In this document: positions 1-8,069 of the stretch, in pieces
Position numbering within the stretch: the first letter of the stretch is position 1
Layout of the letters: each line of letters begins with the position of its first letter
Assembly (NCBI GenBank): GCA_945871425.1
Contig: CAMBVS010000023.1
Coordinates: 1-54,321, forward strand
Length of the DNA stretch: 54,321 bases
Reading direction: 5' to 3'
Source of the DNA: Rhizobium sp. Q54
Lineage (GTDB): Bacteria > Pseudomonadota > Alphaproteobacteria > SHVZ01
Position numbers and translations under genes: made by a program
Notes under the pieces: generated by a model
What the model was told of the DNA's origin: nothing
Seen by the model: only the letters and a program-made list of their open reading frames with translations
The model's database searches: none

Positions 1-24
1 TCGGCGCCGTCGGCGCCGTCGGCG
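1..24. repeat. 9-bp tandem repeat inside the phosphodiesterase gene
   Basis: The unit tcggcgccg occurs about 2.7 times and reads on the minus strand as repeated Asp-Gly-Ala. It falls near the C-terminal end of the glycerophosphodiesterase, where family members usually have a single G-[VA]-D-G type motif, so slippage may have expanded it. The window edge cuts the repeat, so its true copy number is unknown. Confidence 0.6.
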
Positions 25-653
25 TAGAGCCGCTTGAGGGCCGTCGCATTGATGTCGCCCGTACCGCCGCCGCCACGGCCGCCGGCCGTGACCCAGACGC
101 CGTGGTCGCCGTCCTTGGCGACCGCGATGCCCGCGCGCGTTGCCTCGGCTTCCCAGAGGCGGCCGATGGCGCCGCCGGCGGCGTAGAAGGCCGGGAGGTC
201 GGAGGGTTGGCGCAACAGGCCGAGCAACGTCGCCTCCGGGCAGAGCCGCTTCACGATCGGAACGAGACCGATGGCGCGCACGCCGGCAAAGACGTCCGCC
301 CCCATGCCAAACTCATTCACGACTGCGAAGCCGAGCGCGAACTCGGCCTCGGTCGTCAGCTTCAGATCCAGCATGACCCGGATACGCCCGCGCACGGTCT
401 CGAGCGCGGTCGCCAATCGCTCTATTCCCAGGCGCTCCAGCTCCGCCGCGTCGACATCGGCGATGGCCTCCGGACGGCCATGCAGGCGCTTCAGGTCAGG
501 ATCGTGGCTGCACATGGGAACGCCGTCGCGCGAGAGGTGCATGTCGGTCTCGATGGCGTCGGCACCGGCCGCGATCGCCGCCTCGAAGGCCTTCAGCGAG
601 TTCTCGGGATGACGCGCCGAGAAGCCGCGATGGGCGATGACGAGCGCGGTCAT
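1..653 (-). CDS. Glycerophosphodiester phosphodiesterase, 3' end outside the window
   Basis: A GDPD-family TIM barrel that hydrolyses glycerophosphodiesters to glycerol 3-phosphate and an alcohol. The start is ATG at 651-653, giving MTALVIAHRG. The metal and catalytic residues are visible: H8-R9 in AHRG, E17-N18 in PENS, E35 and D37 in IETDMHL, and H50 in CSHD. No signal peptide is seen, so a cytoplasmic UgpQ-like enzyme is likely. About 217 codons are present against the usual 240-260, so only the C-terminus is missing. The last visible residues are an Asp-Gly-Ala repeat. It is transcribed divergently from the binding-protein gene at 887. Confidence 0.88.
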   Translation of the reverse strand, partial: MTALVIAHRGFSARHPENSLKAFEAAIAAGADAIETDMHLSRDGVPMCSHDPDLKRLHGRPEAIADVDAAELERLGIERLATALETVRGRIRVMLDLKLTTEAEFALGFAVVNEFGMGADVFAGVRAIGLVPIVKRLCPEATLLGLLRQPSDLPAFYAAGGAIGRLWEAEATRAGIAVAKDGDHGVWVTAGGRGGGGTGDINATALKRLYADGADGA

Positions 654-856
654 GCTCAGACGAACGCGCGGCGCACGCCGCCGCTGAAACTCTGCCCGCC
701 CATCAGATCCCCCTCGCCCACCCAGCTATCTCCTTAGAGTAGACCAAGAATGCTTCGAAGATCGTCATAAGTCGGACGTGAATTCCACGGATTATCACTG
801 TGTACGGGCCATTTCGACAGCGGAATGCTTCACAGGGATCGCATCTACGGCTACTG

Positions 857-870
857 TTTCCCATCGGAAA
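857..870. promoter_or_regulatory. Candidate operator upstream of the binding-protein gene
   Basis: TTTCCCATCGGAAA has 5-bp inverted arms (TTTCC/GGAAA) around CATC and ends 16 bases before the chosen GTG start. A related 14-mer, TTTCCAATACGAAA read toward its gene, lies at 17025-17038 upstream of the paralogous binding-protein gene. IclR-family operators are often short palindromes of this kind and an IclR gene is nearby, but arms this short also occur by chance. Apart from this site, 654-886 shows only a divergent promoter region. Confidence 0.22.
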
Positions 871-886
871 AGCACCGGAGGACCTC

Positions 887-2467
887 GTGCCGCGCCTGCG
901 CTCCCTGCTCCTTGCCCTGCCGCTTACGGCCGCGCTCGCCCTGCCTGCCGCCGCCCAAAGCGTGATCAAGATGGTGCCGCAGGCCGATCTCAAGAACCTC
1001 GACCCGGTGTGGACGACGGCGACCGAGACCTCCTCGCACGGCTACATGATCTACGACGTGCTGTTCGCCCTCGACAAAGGGCTGGTGCCGAAGCCGCAGA
1101 TGGTCGAGTCGTGGTCGAAGAGCGCCGACGGCATGACCTGGAAGTTCAAGCTGCGCTCCGGCCTCGTCTTCCACGACGGCTCGCCGGTCGAGGCCAAGGA
1201 CGCGGTCCAGTCGCTGAAGCGCTGGGCGGTCCGCATGGTCAGCGGCATGACCCTGATGCAGCACGTCGCCGAGGTCGCCGTCACCGGCCCGCTCGACTTC
1301 GAGATCAAATTGAAGAGCACCTTCGCGCCGGTGCTGGAGCAGCTCTCCAACCCGGCGGTGCCGCTCTTCGTCATGCGCGAGGCGGAGGCGAAGACCGACC
1401 CCTTCAAGCAGATCGAGACATATGTGGGATCCGGCCCCTTTACCTGCGACAAGGCGGACTGGGTTCCGGGAAGCAAGGTCGTCTACAAGAAGAGCGCCAG
1501 CTATAAGCCGCGCGCCGAACCCGCCGACGGTCTCGCCGGCGGCAAGATCGCCAAGGTCGACCGGGTCGAGTGGATCTGGATCCCCGATTCCAGCATTGCC
1601 GCCCAGGCGCTGATCGCGGGCGAGGTCGATGCGATCGCGGTGCCGGCCAACGACCTGCTGCCGAAGCTGAAGGCGGCGAGGAACGTCACGGTGAAGACGC
1701 TGGATCACTTGGGCGCCCACGCGATCGTGCGGGTCAATCACCTGATCCCGCCCTTCAACAATCCGAAGGTCCGGGAAGCGATGCTGTGGAGCATCGACCA
1801 GAAGGACTACCTGGCGGCGATGGTCGGCAACCCCGACATCGTGCGGCAGTGCTGGGCGATCTTCGTCTGCGGGACGCCGCTCGAGTCGACCGCGGGCTTA
1901 GGCGCCTGGTCGAAAGGCCCCGACATCGCCAAGGGCAAGGCGCTCCTGGCCGAGGCGGGCTACAAGGGCGAGCGGGTCGTGCTGATGGACCCGGCCGACC
2001 AGCCGCTGATCCACGCCGCCACCCTGGTGACGGCGCAGAACCTGAAGGCGATCGGCATGAACGTCGAGCTTCAGGGCACCGACTGGAGCACGCTGTCCTC
2101 GCGCCGCCCGATCAAGGACCATCCCGACCAGAACCGCGGCGGCTGGCACATCTTCCACACCACCGGACCCGGCATCGCCCAGGCCAATCCGCTCGGCAAC
2201 TCGGTGGTGCCCACCCCCTGCGACGGCAAGAACTACGCCGGCTGGCCCTGCGACGATGCGCTGGAGAAGGCCCGCCTCGAATTCATCTCCGCCGACACGC
2301 CGGAGAAGCAGAAGGCTGTCGTCGACAAGGTGCAGGGCCATTTCTACCGGGTGCTGCCCTACATCATCCTGGGGCAGTTCATGGCGCCGGTCGCCTACAG
2401 CAGCAATCTTTCCGGCGTGCTGGAAGCGCCACGCCTGGTGCTCTGGAACGTCGAGAAGAAATCGTGA
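887..2467 (+). CDS. ABC transporter substrate-binding protein, family 5 (DppA/OppA-like)
   Basis: A periplasmic solute receptor for a peptide/nickel-type ABC importer. GTG at 887 is preferred over the in-frame ATG at 800 because GGAGG lies five bases upstream and translation then opens directly with a Sec signal (RSLLLALPLTAALALPAAAQ, cleavage near AAA-QS). That gives 526 residues, normal for SBP_bac_5. The mature protein opens VIKMVPQADLKNLDPVWTT, followed by FHDGSPVEAKDAVQSLKRW, both typical of the family. No permease or ATPase genes are adjacent, so it is an orphan receptor or uses a distant transporter. Its stop overlaps the start of the lyase gene (GTGA). It is clearly paralogous to the protein at 15313-16908. 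The ligand is unknown. Confidence 0.9.
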   Translation: MPRLRSLLLALPLTAALALPAAAQSVIKMVPQADLKNLDPVWTTATETSSHGYMIYDVLFALDKGLVPKPQMVESWSKSADGMTWKFKLRSGLVFHDGSPVEAKDAVQSLKRWAVRMVSGMTLMQHVAEVAVTGPLDFEIKLKSTFAPVLEQLSNPAVPLFVMREAEAKTDPFKQIETYVGSGPFTCDKADWVPGSKVVYKKSASYKPRAEPADGLAGGKIAKVDRVEWIWIPDSSIAAQALIAGEVDAIAVPANDLLPKLKAARNVTVKTLDHLGAHAIVRVNHLIPPFNNPKVREAMLWSIDQKDYLAAMVGNPDIVRQCWAIFVCGTPLESTAGLGAWSKGPDIAKGKALLAEAGYKGERVVLMDPADQPLIHAATLVTAQNLKAIGMNVELQGTDWSTLSSRRPIKDHPDQNRGGWHIFHTTGPGIAQANPLGNSVVPTPCDGKNYAGWPCDDALEKARLEFISADTPEKQKAVVDKVQGHFYRVLPYIILGQFMAPVAYSSNLSGVLEAPRLVLWNVEKKS

Positions 2468-3336
2468 CAGCGACGAAGCCGAGGCGGAGCGTCGTCTACC
2501 GCCTCGGCGACGATCCCCGCTCCTACGCCACCGCCCGCGACCTTGAGGTCGACGTGCTGCTGTTCGACCTTGAGGATTCGGTCTCCCCCGCCGACAAGTC
2601 CGCCGCCCGCACCCGGCTCGGCGAGGCCCTCGCTGCCGGTAACTTTAACGGTCAAGAGCGTCTGATCCGCATCAACGGTTTGGATACCCCGTGGGGGGCG
2701 GAGGATATTGCGTTTGCCGCGAAAGCCCCCATCGACGGGATCATGCTGACCAAGGTCGAGTGCGGCCGGCAGATGCGGGAGGCGGACGACGCGGTGGGGA
2801 GCATGGGGGTTCCCGCCGGCTTTCGCCTCTGGGCGATGATCGAGACGCCGAAGGGCATCCTGAAGACCGAGGAGATCGCCGCATCGACCCCGCGGATGGA
2901 GGGCCTCGCCATCGGTCTCGGCGACCTCTCCCGGGGTTTAGGCGGGTTCCGCCACGCCGCGCCGTTCCGGTTCCCGGTGCTGGCCGCCCTCTCCCACATC
3001 GTCCTGGTCGCCCGGGCCTATGGGCTTGCCGCCATCGACAGCTCGTTCCGGGACGCCCGCGATCCGGAAGCCTTCCGCGCCGCCTGCCTGGAAAGCCGCG
3101 AGCTGGGCTATGACGGCAAGGCGCTGTCGAACCCGGCGCAGGCCCGGATCGCCGACGCCGCCTTCGGGCCCGCCCCGGCCGAGATCGACTGGTCGAGGCG
3201 GGTGATCGCGGCAGCGGCCGCCGCCGCTCCCGGCATCCAGGCGGTGGTCGACGGCCAGCTCATCGAGCCCGGATACCTCGACGTCGCCAGGCGCGTCGCC
3301 GAGGCGGCCAAATGGCCGAGGCTGGCCTCGAGATGA
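2464..3336 (+). CDS. HpcH/HpaI aldolase, CitE-like lyase family
   Basis: Predicted 290-residue TIM-barrel lyase of the CitE branch, acting on CoA esters or oxo-acids in the cytoplasm. GTG at 2464 overlaps the preceding stop by four bases, so it is translationally coupled to the binding protein. Family marks include VDVLLFDLEDSVSP near residues 27-40, the metal-binding glutamate region in RLWAMIETPKGI, and LGDLSRGLG. The opening RSVVYRLGDDPRS differs from the common CitE opening with MPG, so the substrate may differ. It may process whatever the upstream receptor delivers. It ends two bases from the convergent aminotransferase gene. Confidence 0.82.
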   Translation: MTATKPRRSVVYRLGDDPRSYATARDLEVDVLLFDLEDSVSPADKSAARTRLGEALAAGNFNGQERLIRINGLDTPWGAEDIAFAAKAPIDGIMLTKVECGRQMREADDAVGSMGVPAGFRLWAMIETPKGILKTEEIAASTPRMEGLAIGLGDLSRGLGGFRHAAPFRFPVLAALSHIVLVARAYGLAAIDSSFRDARDPEAFRAACLESRELGYDGKALSNPAQARIADAAFGPAPAEIDWSRRVIAAAAAAAPGIQAVVDGQLIEPGYLDVARRVAEAAKWPRLASR

Positions 3337-3338
3337 GC

Positions 3339-4640
3339 CTAGCGCAGCGCCGAGCGGACCGAGTCTTCGACCACCTCGAGGGTGCGGTCGATCACCGCGT
3401 CGTCATGCGCGCCCGACATGAACCAGGCGCCGCGATCGAGCACGCGCACGCCGCGCTCGACCATGGCGCGGGTCAGCTTGAGGAAGCGCGCCTTGTCGGT
3501 CTTCAGGCTGTCGCGGTAGTCGGTGATCGGCTCGGACGTGCCCAGCGCCACGTGGAAGATGCCGGGGAAGCCCTGGATGCGGTTCGGCACCTGGTGGTCA
3601 CGGAGGATGGTGCCGATGCCCTCCATCAGCCGCTTCCCGTTCTTCTCGATGGTCCGGTAGACGTCGCCCTTGGCCAGCTCCTTGAGCGTGGCGACGGTCG
3701 CCGCCATGGTCACCGGGTGGCCGTTGTAGGTGCCGCCATGGACGACCTTGCCGGGAACCAGCAGGTCCATCAGGTCGGCGCGGCCGGCCAGGGCCGCGAC
3801 CGGGAAGCCGTTGGCGATCGCCTTGCCGAATGTTGCGAGGTCGGGGGTCACGCCGAACACCTTCTGCGCCCCGCCGGCCGAGACGCGGAAGCCGGTGATG
3901 ACCTCGTCGAAGATCAGGATGGTGCCGGTGTCGGTGCAGGCCTTCCGCACGCCTTCGAGGTAGCCGGCCTTGGGCTGGATGGCGCTGGTGTTGCACATCG
4001 CCGGCTCCATGATCAGGGCGGCGACGTCGCGCTTGGCCAGCCGCTTCTGCACGGCCTCCAGGTTGTTCCAGGGCAGCACCGCCATGTTCTGGTAGGCGGC
4101 CGGGTCCTGGCCCGGGCTCAGCGGCACGATGTTGGGCGCGTCGGCCGGGCCGGCGGCCTCCAGCGACGGCGAGTTGCTGATCAGCACGTTGTCGAGCCAG
4201 CCGTGGTAGTGGCCCTCGAACTTGGCGACGATGTTGCGGCCGGTGGCGGCACGCGCGAGCCGGAAGCCCGCCTGCACCACCTCGGTGCCGGATCCTGCGA
4301 AGCGCACGCGCTCGGCGCAGGGCACCAGCTTCTTCACCCAGTCGGCCGCCTCGAACTCGGCCTCGACCTGGCTCGCGAACAGGATGCCCTTGTCGAGCTG
4401 GCGCTTGGCCGCCTCGATCACCGTCGGCGGGTTGTGGCCGAGGATGATCGGCCCCATGCCGAGGTAGTAGTCGACGTGCCGGTTGCCGTCGACGTCTATG
4501 AGATAGGCCCCCTCGCCGCGGTCGATCACCAGCGGCACCGGGGCGACGCCGGCGCGGAAGTTGGAGTTGACGCCGCCGGCGAGCTGTTTCTCGCCTTTCG
4601 CCATGGCCGCCTTGGATTTCTCGAACGAATTGAGAGCCAC
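3339..4640 (-). CDS. Class III aminotransferase, glutamate-1-semialdehyde aminomutase-like
   Basis: A 433-residue PLP enzyme of the HemL/aspartate-aminotransferase-fold group. It shows LIDVDGNRHVDYYLGMGPIILGH at the N-terminus, the cofactor region RFAGSGTEVV, the aspartate in LIFDEVITGFR, and the Schiff-base lysine in TFGKAIANG. Many such genes are annotated hemL, but true HemL normally sits in a housekeeping setting. Here the gene lies beside an IclR regulator, an ABC receptor and a CitE-like lyase, which points to catabolic transamination or aminomutation of an unknown amine. Transcription diverges from the IclR gene. Confidence 0.85.
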   Translation of the reverse strand: MALNSFEKSKAAMAKGEKQLAGGVNSNFRAGVAPVPLVIDRGEGAYLIDVDGNRHVDYYLGMGPIILGHNPPTVIEAAKRQLDKGILFASQVEAEFEAADWVKKLVPCAERVRFAGSGTEVVQAGFRLARAATGRNIVAKFEGHYHGWLDNVLISNSPSLEAAGPADAPNIVPLSPGQDPAAYQNMAVLPWNNLEAVQKRLAKRDVAALIMEPAMCNTSAIQPKAGYLEGVRKACTDTGTILIFDEVITGFRVSAGGAQKVFGVTPDLATFGKAIANGFPVAALAGRADLMDLLVPGKVVHGGTYNGHPVTMAATVATLKELAKGDVYRTIEKNGKRLMEGIGTILRDHQVPNRIQGFPGIFHVALGTSEPITDYRDSLKTDKARFLKLTRAMVERGVRVLDRGAWFMSGAHDDAVIDRTLEVVEDSVRSALR

Positions 4641-4713
4641 GGCTGTCTCCTTAGCTTTTCAGGGGTTGGCGGCGACTGTCCGTGAGCTTGCGTTTCATGT
4701 CAAGGATCTGCTA

Positions 4714-4728
4714 TTTCGCTTTGCGAAA
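4714..4728. promoter_or_regulatory. Candidate IclR operator in the aminotransferase/IclR divergent promoter
   Basis: TTTCGC-TTT-GCGAAA is a perfect 6-bp inverted repeat with a 3-bp spacer, ending 14 bases before the IclR start codon. IclR-family proteins typically bind palindromes of about this length in their own divergent promoter. The position fits autoregulation and control of the aminotransferase gene. Binding is inferred, not shown. Confidence 0.5.
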
Positions 4729-4742
4729 CCCTAGGAGGGGAT

Positions 4743-5540
4743 ATGCGTGACGATTATCTGGTGAAACCTGTGCTCAAGGCGATGCAGGTTCTCGACTGCA
4801 TCTGCTCGTCTGACCAGGCGCTGTCCCTGCAGCACGTGTCGGTCGAAGTGGCCCTGCCGAAGACGACGGTTTTCCGCTATCTGCGGACCCTCGTCCAGTC
4901 CGGCCTCTTGAGCTACGACCCCGAGCGCGACGTCTACGGCGTCGGCCTCAAGATCATCACCTGGGGCCGCTCCAACGCGCGGCTTCGGAACCTCCGCGAC
5001 GTCTGCATCCCGCATATGCGGGCCTTGCGCGAGCGTTTCGGCGAGACGGTGAACCTGGGCGTCCTCGACGGCGCCGAGATCGTCTACATCGAGATCGCCG
5101 AGAGCCAGCACGCGCTCCGCATGCAGGCCAAGATCGGCGGCCGCGATCCCGCCTACACCACCGCCATCGGCAAGGCCGTGCTCTCGCAGATGCCTGAGGA
5201 CGAGCGGCTCCGCCACATCCCGCCGAAGCTCCGCGCGCGGACCGGCCGCACGCTGCGCTCGCTGGCCCAGCTCGCGCTCGAGCTCGACCGCGCCCGCACC
5301 CAGGGCTTCGCCGAGGACAATGGCGAGAACGAGGAAGGCTCGATCTGCGTCGGCGTGCCGATCGTCGATCCGGCCGGCGCGCCGATCGCGGGCATGTCGA
5401 TCTCGGCCCCGGCGGCCCGGCTCGACGCCGCCCGGAAGGCGCAGTTCGCCTCGATGCTGCGCCGGGTCGCCGGCGAGATCAGCGCAGGCCTCGATGCGCC
5501 CCGGCCGAAAATGATGACGCCGATCAGGCGGCAGGCGTGA
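4743..5540 (+). CDS. IclR-family transcriptional regulator
   Basis: A 265-residue regulator with an N-terminal winged helix (about 8-70, with VALPKTTVFRYLRTLVQSGLL as recognition region) and a C-terminal effector-binding GAF-like domain (about 80-255, including GETVNLGVLDGAEIVYIE, YTTAIGKAVLSQ and GSICVGVPIVD). The start is well supported by AGGAGG at 4733-4738, four bases upstream of ATG. It diverges from the aminotransferase gene, with a palindrome between them, so it probably senses a metabolite of the local pathway and represses or activates that gene and itself. The effector is unknown. Confidence 0.93.
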   Translation: MRDDYLVKPVLKAMQVLDCICSSDQALSLQHVSVEVALPKTTVFRYLRTLVQSGLLSYDPERDVYGVGLKIITWGRSNARLRNLRDVCIPHMRALRERFGETVNLGVLDGAEIVYIEIAESQHALRMQAKIGGRDPAYTTAIGKAVLSQMPEDERLRHIPPKLRARTGRTLRSLAQLALELDRARTQGFAEDNGENEEGSICVGVPIVDPAGAPIAGMSISAPAARLDAARKAQFASMLRRVAGEISAGLDAPRPKMMTPIRRQA

Positions 5541-5607
5541 ACGGATAGGGGATGAGATCACGCGTCGGGTAGGTGTTGGGTAGCGCCGCATAGGGCTGCT
5601 GTTAGCC

Positions 5608-5755
5608 GAGGCTGTTGAGAAACTATTCTCGGCCTGTCTCGGCGCAAGCTTGATTCACACACGAGCATCGGCACGCAATGGCGAGACGCCGAAACGCGTT
5701 AGCGGTTCTGAGTATTGCGTCAGGCGGCGCGGGAGCAGAGTTTTTCAACAGCCTC
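5608..5755. mobile_element. MITE-like element, copy 1 (148 bp)
   Basis: The ends are GAGGCTGTTGAGAAACT and, inverted, GAGGCTGTTGAAAAACT: 17-bp terminal inverted repeats with one mismatch. A second copy of exactly the same length lies in the same orientation at 10916-11063, about 90% identical by eye. No transposase is encoded, so it would be a non-autonomous element. The ends recall IS5/IS1182-group termini, but that assignment is from memory. The bases AGCC flank both sides of this copy, a possible but weak target duplication. Confidence 0.75.
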
Positions 5756-5774
5756 AGCCACAAGCGGACATATG

Positions 5775-5801
5775 CGGCCTCTCGACCCGGAGCGAGGGTC
5801 T
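5775..5801 (-). repeat. 27-bp dispersed repeat, inverted partner of 17208-17234
   Basis: These 27 bases are the exact reverse complement of 17208-17234. A 12-base part (TCGAGAGGCCGC) also lies at 11079-11090, just outside MITE copy 2. Its core is itself a hairpin around CCTCGCTCCGGGTCGAGAGG. An exact match of this length between intergenic regions 11 kb apart is not expected by chance. The origin is unknown. Confidence 0.7.
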
Positions 5802-6173
5802 TACCCGTAGCAGACCAACTAACAATTCGCTCCATCGGCTCGTAGAGTGAGCACTCCGAATGGAAGCAGCCAACTTGGAGCGGCGCGATTGGCTGAGCTT
5901 CCAACTAGCTTCCTGATCGCGTGCTCGTCTGATGCGCCAGCGAAGTCTACAGCTTGTATCGGCTCCCGCCATAGGAGGTTCTTCCATGGATCCGGCATGG
6001 CCGCAGACCTGCGATTTCGCGTGTTCCTTCGGTGCATCCGTTAGAAGCGAAACCGTTCGGAGCGTCGCAGTCGCAATATTCTCGAGCACTGGTCTTGTTC
6101 TCGTTTACTTTCGAACACGCGCCATTCTTCGGCACCTCCGGCCCTGCCGGGCGTCGTTCGTGGGGCACAGCTG

Positions 6174-6338
6174 ATGCTGCCTGCCGAACAGTGGTCGCAG
6201 CGGCACGTCGACGCCAGTCTCGAGATCGGCGCGCCGGCGGCGCCTTGGGGAGCGGACTTTGCCGCCGTCCTCAGGCCGCACGATGCATGCCGCGCAGATG
6301 CGGGCAGCGGACGCAACACGAAGGTGCCGGAGCCATGA
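6174..6338 (+). CDS. Possible 54-residue ORF or gene fragment, unrecognised
   Basis: ATG to TGA, beginning MLPAEQWSQRHVDASLEIG. Codons are rich in G/C at the third position, unlike the preceding 400 bases, which is the only argument for coding. The reading frame stays open upstream through a proline/alanine-rich segment, so it may be a remnant of a larger gene. No ribosome-binding site or family is recognised. It could equally be a chance frame. Confidence 0.2.
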   Translation: MLPAEQWSQRHVDASLEIGAPAAPWGADFAAVLRPHDACRADAGSGRNTKVPEP

Positions 6339-6372
6339 GCTCCCGACGCTCGACGTGATCCCTCACATTCCC

Positions 6373-7056
6373 ATGCGAGGTCGTTCCGTCGATCCTCTCA
6401 CACATCGAAGCCCTGGGCTCGTCGCCGTTCTCGTCACGCTGCTTTTCCTGGCGTTCGGCGGCTGCGCCCAGCCGCTGCTTCCTCTTCCGGCTGAGACGGA
6501 GCCCGGCACCGAGACGGTCTATTTGATCACCGGCGGCTGGCACACGGAGATCGGCCTCAGCGTCGATGCGATCAGCGGCCCGCTGGCGGCATTCGGAAAG
6601 GCGGACCCTGGCGCCAAATACCTCGTCTTCGGCTGGGGCCAGCGCGACTACTACATGGCCTCCGATCCGGGCCTAGGCGATCTTCTGCGCGCGGCCTCGC
6701 CTGGTCCGGCCGTAATGCTGATCATCCCTCTCCGCCACAATCCGCTCGAAGCGTTCGGAAGAACCAACGCGATGGCCATCCCGGTGTCGCCCGAAGGATT
6801 GGCATCGCTCTCCGCTTACCTCTGGAGAGAGATCCAGAAGGACGCGGGGGGCGTGCCTCAACCGATCACCGCCGGCCCCCATCCGGACAGTCGCTTCTAC
6901 GCCTCCACCAGCGTCTACGACCTCACGCGCAACTGCAACAGGTGGACCGCCGAGGCGCTGCGCATCGCGGGCGTGCCGATCCGGACCGAGGGGATCATCT
7001 TTGCGAGCGACGTCGTGGAGCAGGTGCTTCGGCTGCGGACCGGCAGCGGGAAGTAG
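6373..7056 (+). CDS. DUF2459-family lipoprotein (TIGR02117-like)
   Basis: A 227-residue predicted lipoprotein. A hydrophobic segment (LVAVLVTLLFLAFGGC) ends in a lipobox-like FGGC. Family features follow: YLITGGWHTEIGL, KYLVFGWGQRDYYM, and YDLTRNCNRWTAEALRIAG near the C-terminus. Function is uncharacterised; the conserved His and Cys-containing motifs suggest an envelope enzyme, but this is not established. The start is uncertain: ATG at 6373 is chosen because it leaves a normal-length signal segment, although its ribosome-binding site is weak and the frame is open upstream to 6259. It stands alone, with the TetR gene convergent downstream. Confidence 0.72.
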   Translation: MRGRSVDPLTHRSPGLVAVLVTLLFLAFGGCAQPLLPLPAETEPGTETVYLITGGWHTEIGLSVDAISGPLAAFGKADPGAKYLVFGWGQRDYYMASDPGLGDLLRAASPGPAVMLIIPLRHNPLEAFGRTNAMAIPVSPEGLASLSAYLWREIQKDAGGVPQPITAGPHPDSRFYASTSVYDLTRNCNRWTAEALRIAGVPIRTEGIIFASDVVEQVLRLRTGSGK

Positions 7057-7269
7057 GTGGCCGACCATCGTGTCTGGACTGCCGACCGGACGCCGCGGGC
7101 ACCCGTCGACCTGGAGCCTCGGCCTGGCTAGTTTCGGCAGTCCCGATATCCGCTGAGGATCTGTCCGCAACGCCTCAAAACTCCCCTCGCTGCCGCCGCG
7201 TCCCGATCGGCCGGGCATAGCCAGGAACGGACGTTACGCGCACGCCTCCGCAATTCGGGGAATCCCAGG

Positions 7270-7980
7270 TTAGTGATCCGCTTTGCGCCGCCGGCGTATC
7301 CTCGGTTTGTCGCGCAGGCGGTCGAGGCCGTCGAGCAGCAGATCGAGGCCGAACGCGAGCTCGTTGATGCCGGAGTGCCGGCCCGCGATCACCTCCTCGG
7401 CAAGCGCGCGCATGTGCGGGTGCGTTTCCGCCGGGATCATCGGCAGGAACTGCCGCGCGGCCCCGGCATACTCGGCCGTGCCGATCGGGAAGTTCGCCTT
7501 CAGCAGCGTGAAACCGTAGATCTGGCTGTCGAGCGCGCTCATGGCGTGATCAGCCATCGCATACGAGAACCCCGCATGCTTGAGGCAGGCGATGGTCGCA
7601 TCCATGTAGAGCAGCATCGCCGGGCCGACGTTGATGCGCGAGACGATCAGCATCGAAGCCCAAGGGTGGCGCAGCAGCATCTCGTGTGCCGAGATCGCCC
7701 TGCGCCGCATCGTTGCCTTCCAATCCTCCCCGATTGTGGGCACCTCGATCTCGGCGACGGCGAGGTCGACCATGCCGTCGAGCAGGTCCTCCTTGTGCGC
7801 GACGTGATTGTAGAGCGACATCGCCTCGACGCGTAGCACCTCGGCCAGCTGGCGCATCGACAGCGCCTCGATGCCGCGCTCGTCGGCGAACGCGACTGCT
7901 GCCTTCAGGACCGCCCCCCGCGTCAGGGGAGGCCGCTCCCTCCCGCGTGAGCCGCGCGCCGTTTCGTGTCTACCTGCCAT
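7270..7980 (-). CDS. TetR-family repressor with TetR_C-type ligand domain
   Basis: A 236-residue repressor. The N-terminal HTH (about 20-65) includes LSMRQLAEVLRVEAMSLYNHVAHKEDLLDGM, characteristic of the TetR/TetR_C class. The rest is all-helical, with conserved aromatic and histidine positions in the ligand-binding half. The C-terminus is strongly basic (RIRRRRKADH). It diverges from an alcohol dehydrogenase gene across 89 bp carrying two copies of CTTACAnnGTAAG, so it almost certainly represses itself and that gene. The inducer is probably a substrate or product of the dehydrogenase, unknown here. Confidence 0.93.
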   Translation of the reverse strand: MAGRHETARGSRGRERPPLTRGAVLKAAVAFADERGIEALSMRQLAEVLRVEAMSLYNHVAHKEDLLDGMVDLAVAEIEVPTIGEDWKATMRRRAISAHEMLLRHPWASMLIVSRINVGPAMLLYMDATIACLKHAGFSYAMADHAMSALDSQIYGFTLLKANFPIGTAEYAGAARQFLPMIPAETHPHMRALAEEVIAGRHSGINELAFGLDLLLDGLDRLRDKPRIRRRRKADH

Positions 7981-7990
7981 CGTCTCTGCC

Positions 7991-8044
7991 TTGACATACT
8001 TACAATGTAAGTCTATGCGGTCCGCTCAAGCTTACACCGTAAGC
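7991..8044 (+). promoter_or_regulatory. Promoter and twin operators between tetR-type gene and dehydrogenase
   Basis: TTGACA at 7991-7996, a 17-base spacer and TATGCG at 8014-8019 form a plausible sigma-70 promoter toward the dehydrogenase. Operator 1, ACTTACA-A-TGTAAGT (7998-8012), fills the spacer. Operator 2, GCTTAC-ACC-GTAAGC (8030-8044), lies downstream. Both share CTTACAnnGTAAG and their centres are 32 bp apart, about three helical turns. Binding at either would block RNA polymerase. AGGAG at 8056-8060 is the dehydrogenase ribosome-binding site. Confidence 0.75.
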
Positions 8045-8069
8045 ATGCAATGGACTAGGAGAGCCATCG

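Larger units (their letters stand above)
5541..6372. other. Gene-poor stretch with repeat debris
   Basis: Eight hundred bases without a convincing intact gene. It contains the 148-bp MITE-like element (5608-5755), the 27-bp inverted dispersed repeat (5775-5801) and a 54-codon possible gene fragment (6174-6338). Between 5802 and 6173 no family is recognised and base composition looks less GC-rich than in the flanking genes. The stretch looks like remodelled, non-coding DNA. Confidence 0.6.

Noticed and set aside
3339..4640. Calling the aminotransferase hemL for tetrapyrrole synthesis
   Set aside because: Alphaproteobacteria usually make aminolevulinate with HemA (ALA synthase), and the catabolic neighbours and IclR control argue for another substrate.
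3312..4685. Long plus-strand open frame opposite the aminotransferase gene
   Set aside because: High-GC mirror frame rich in His, Arg, Gly and Asp with no domain; the minus-strand frame carries complete PLP-enzyme motifs.
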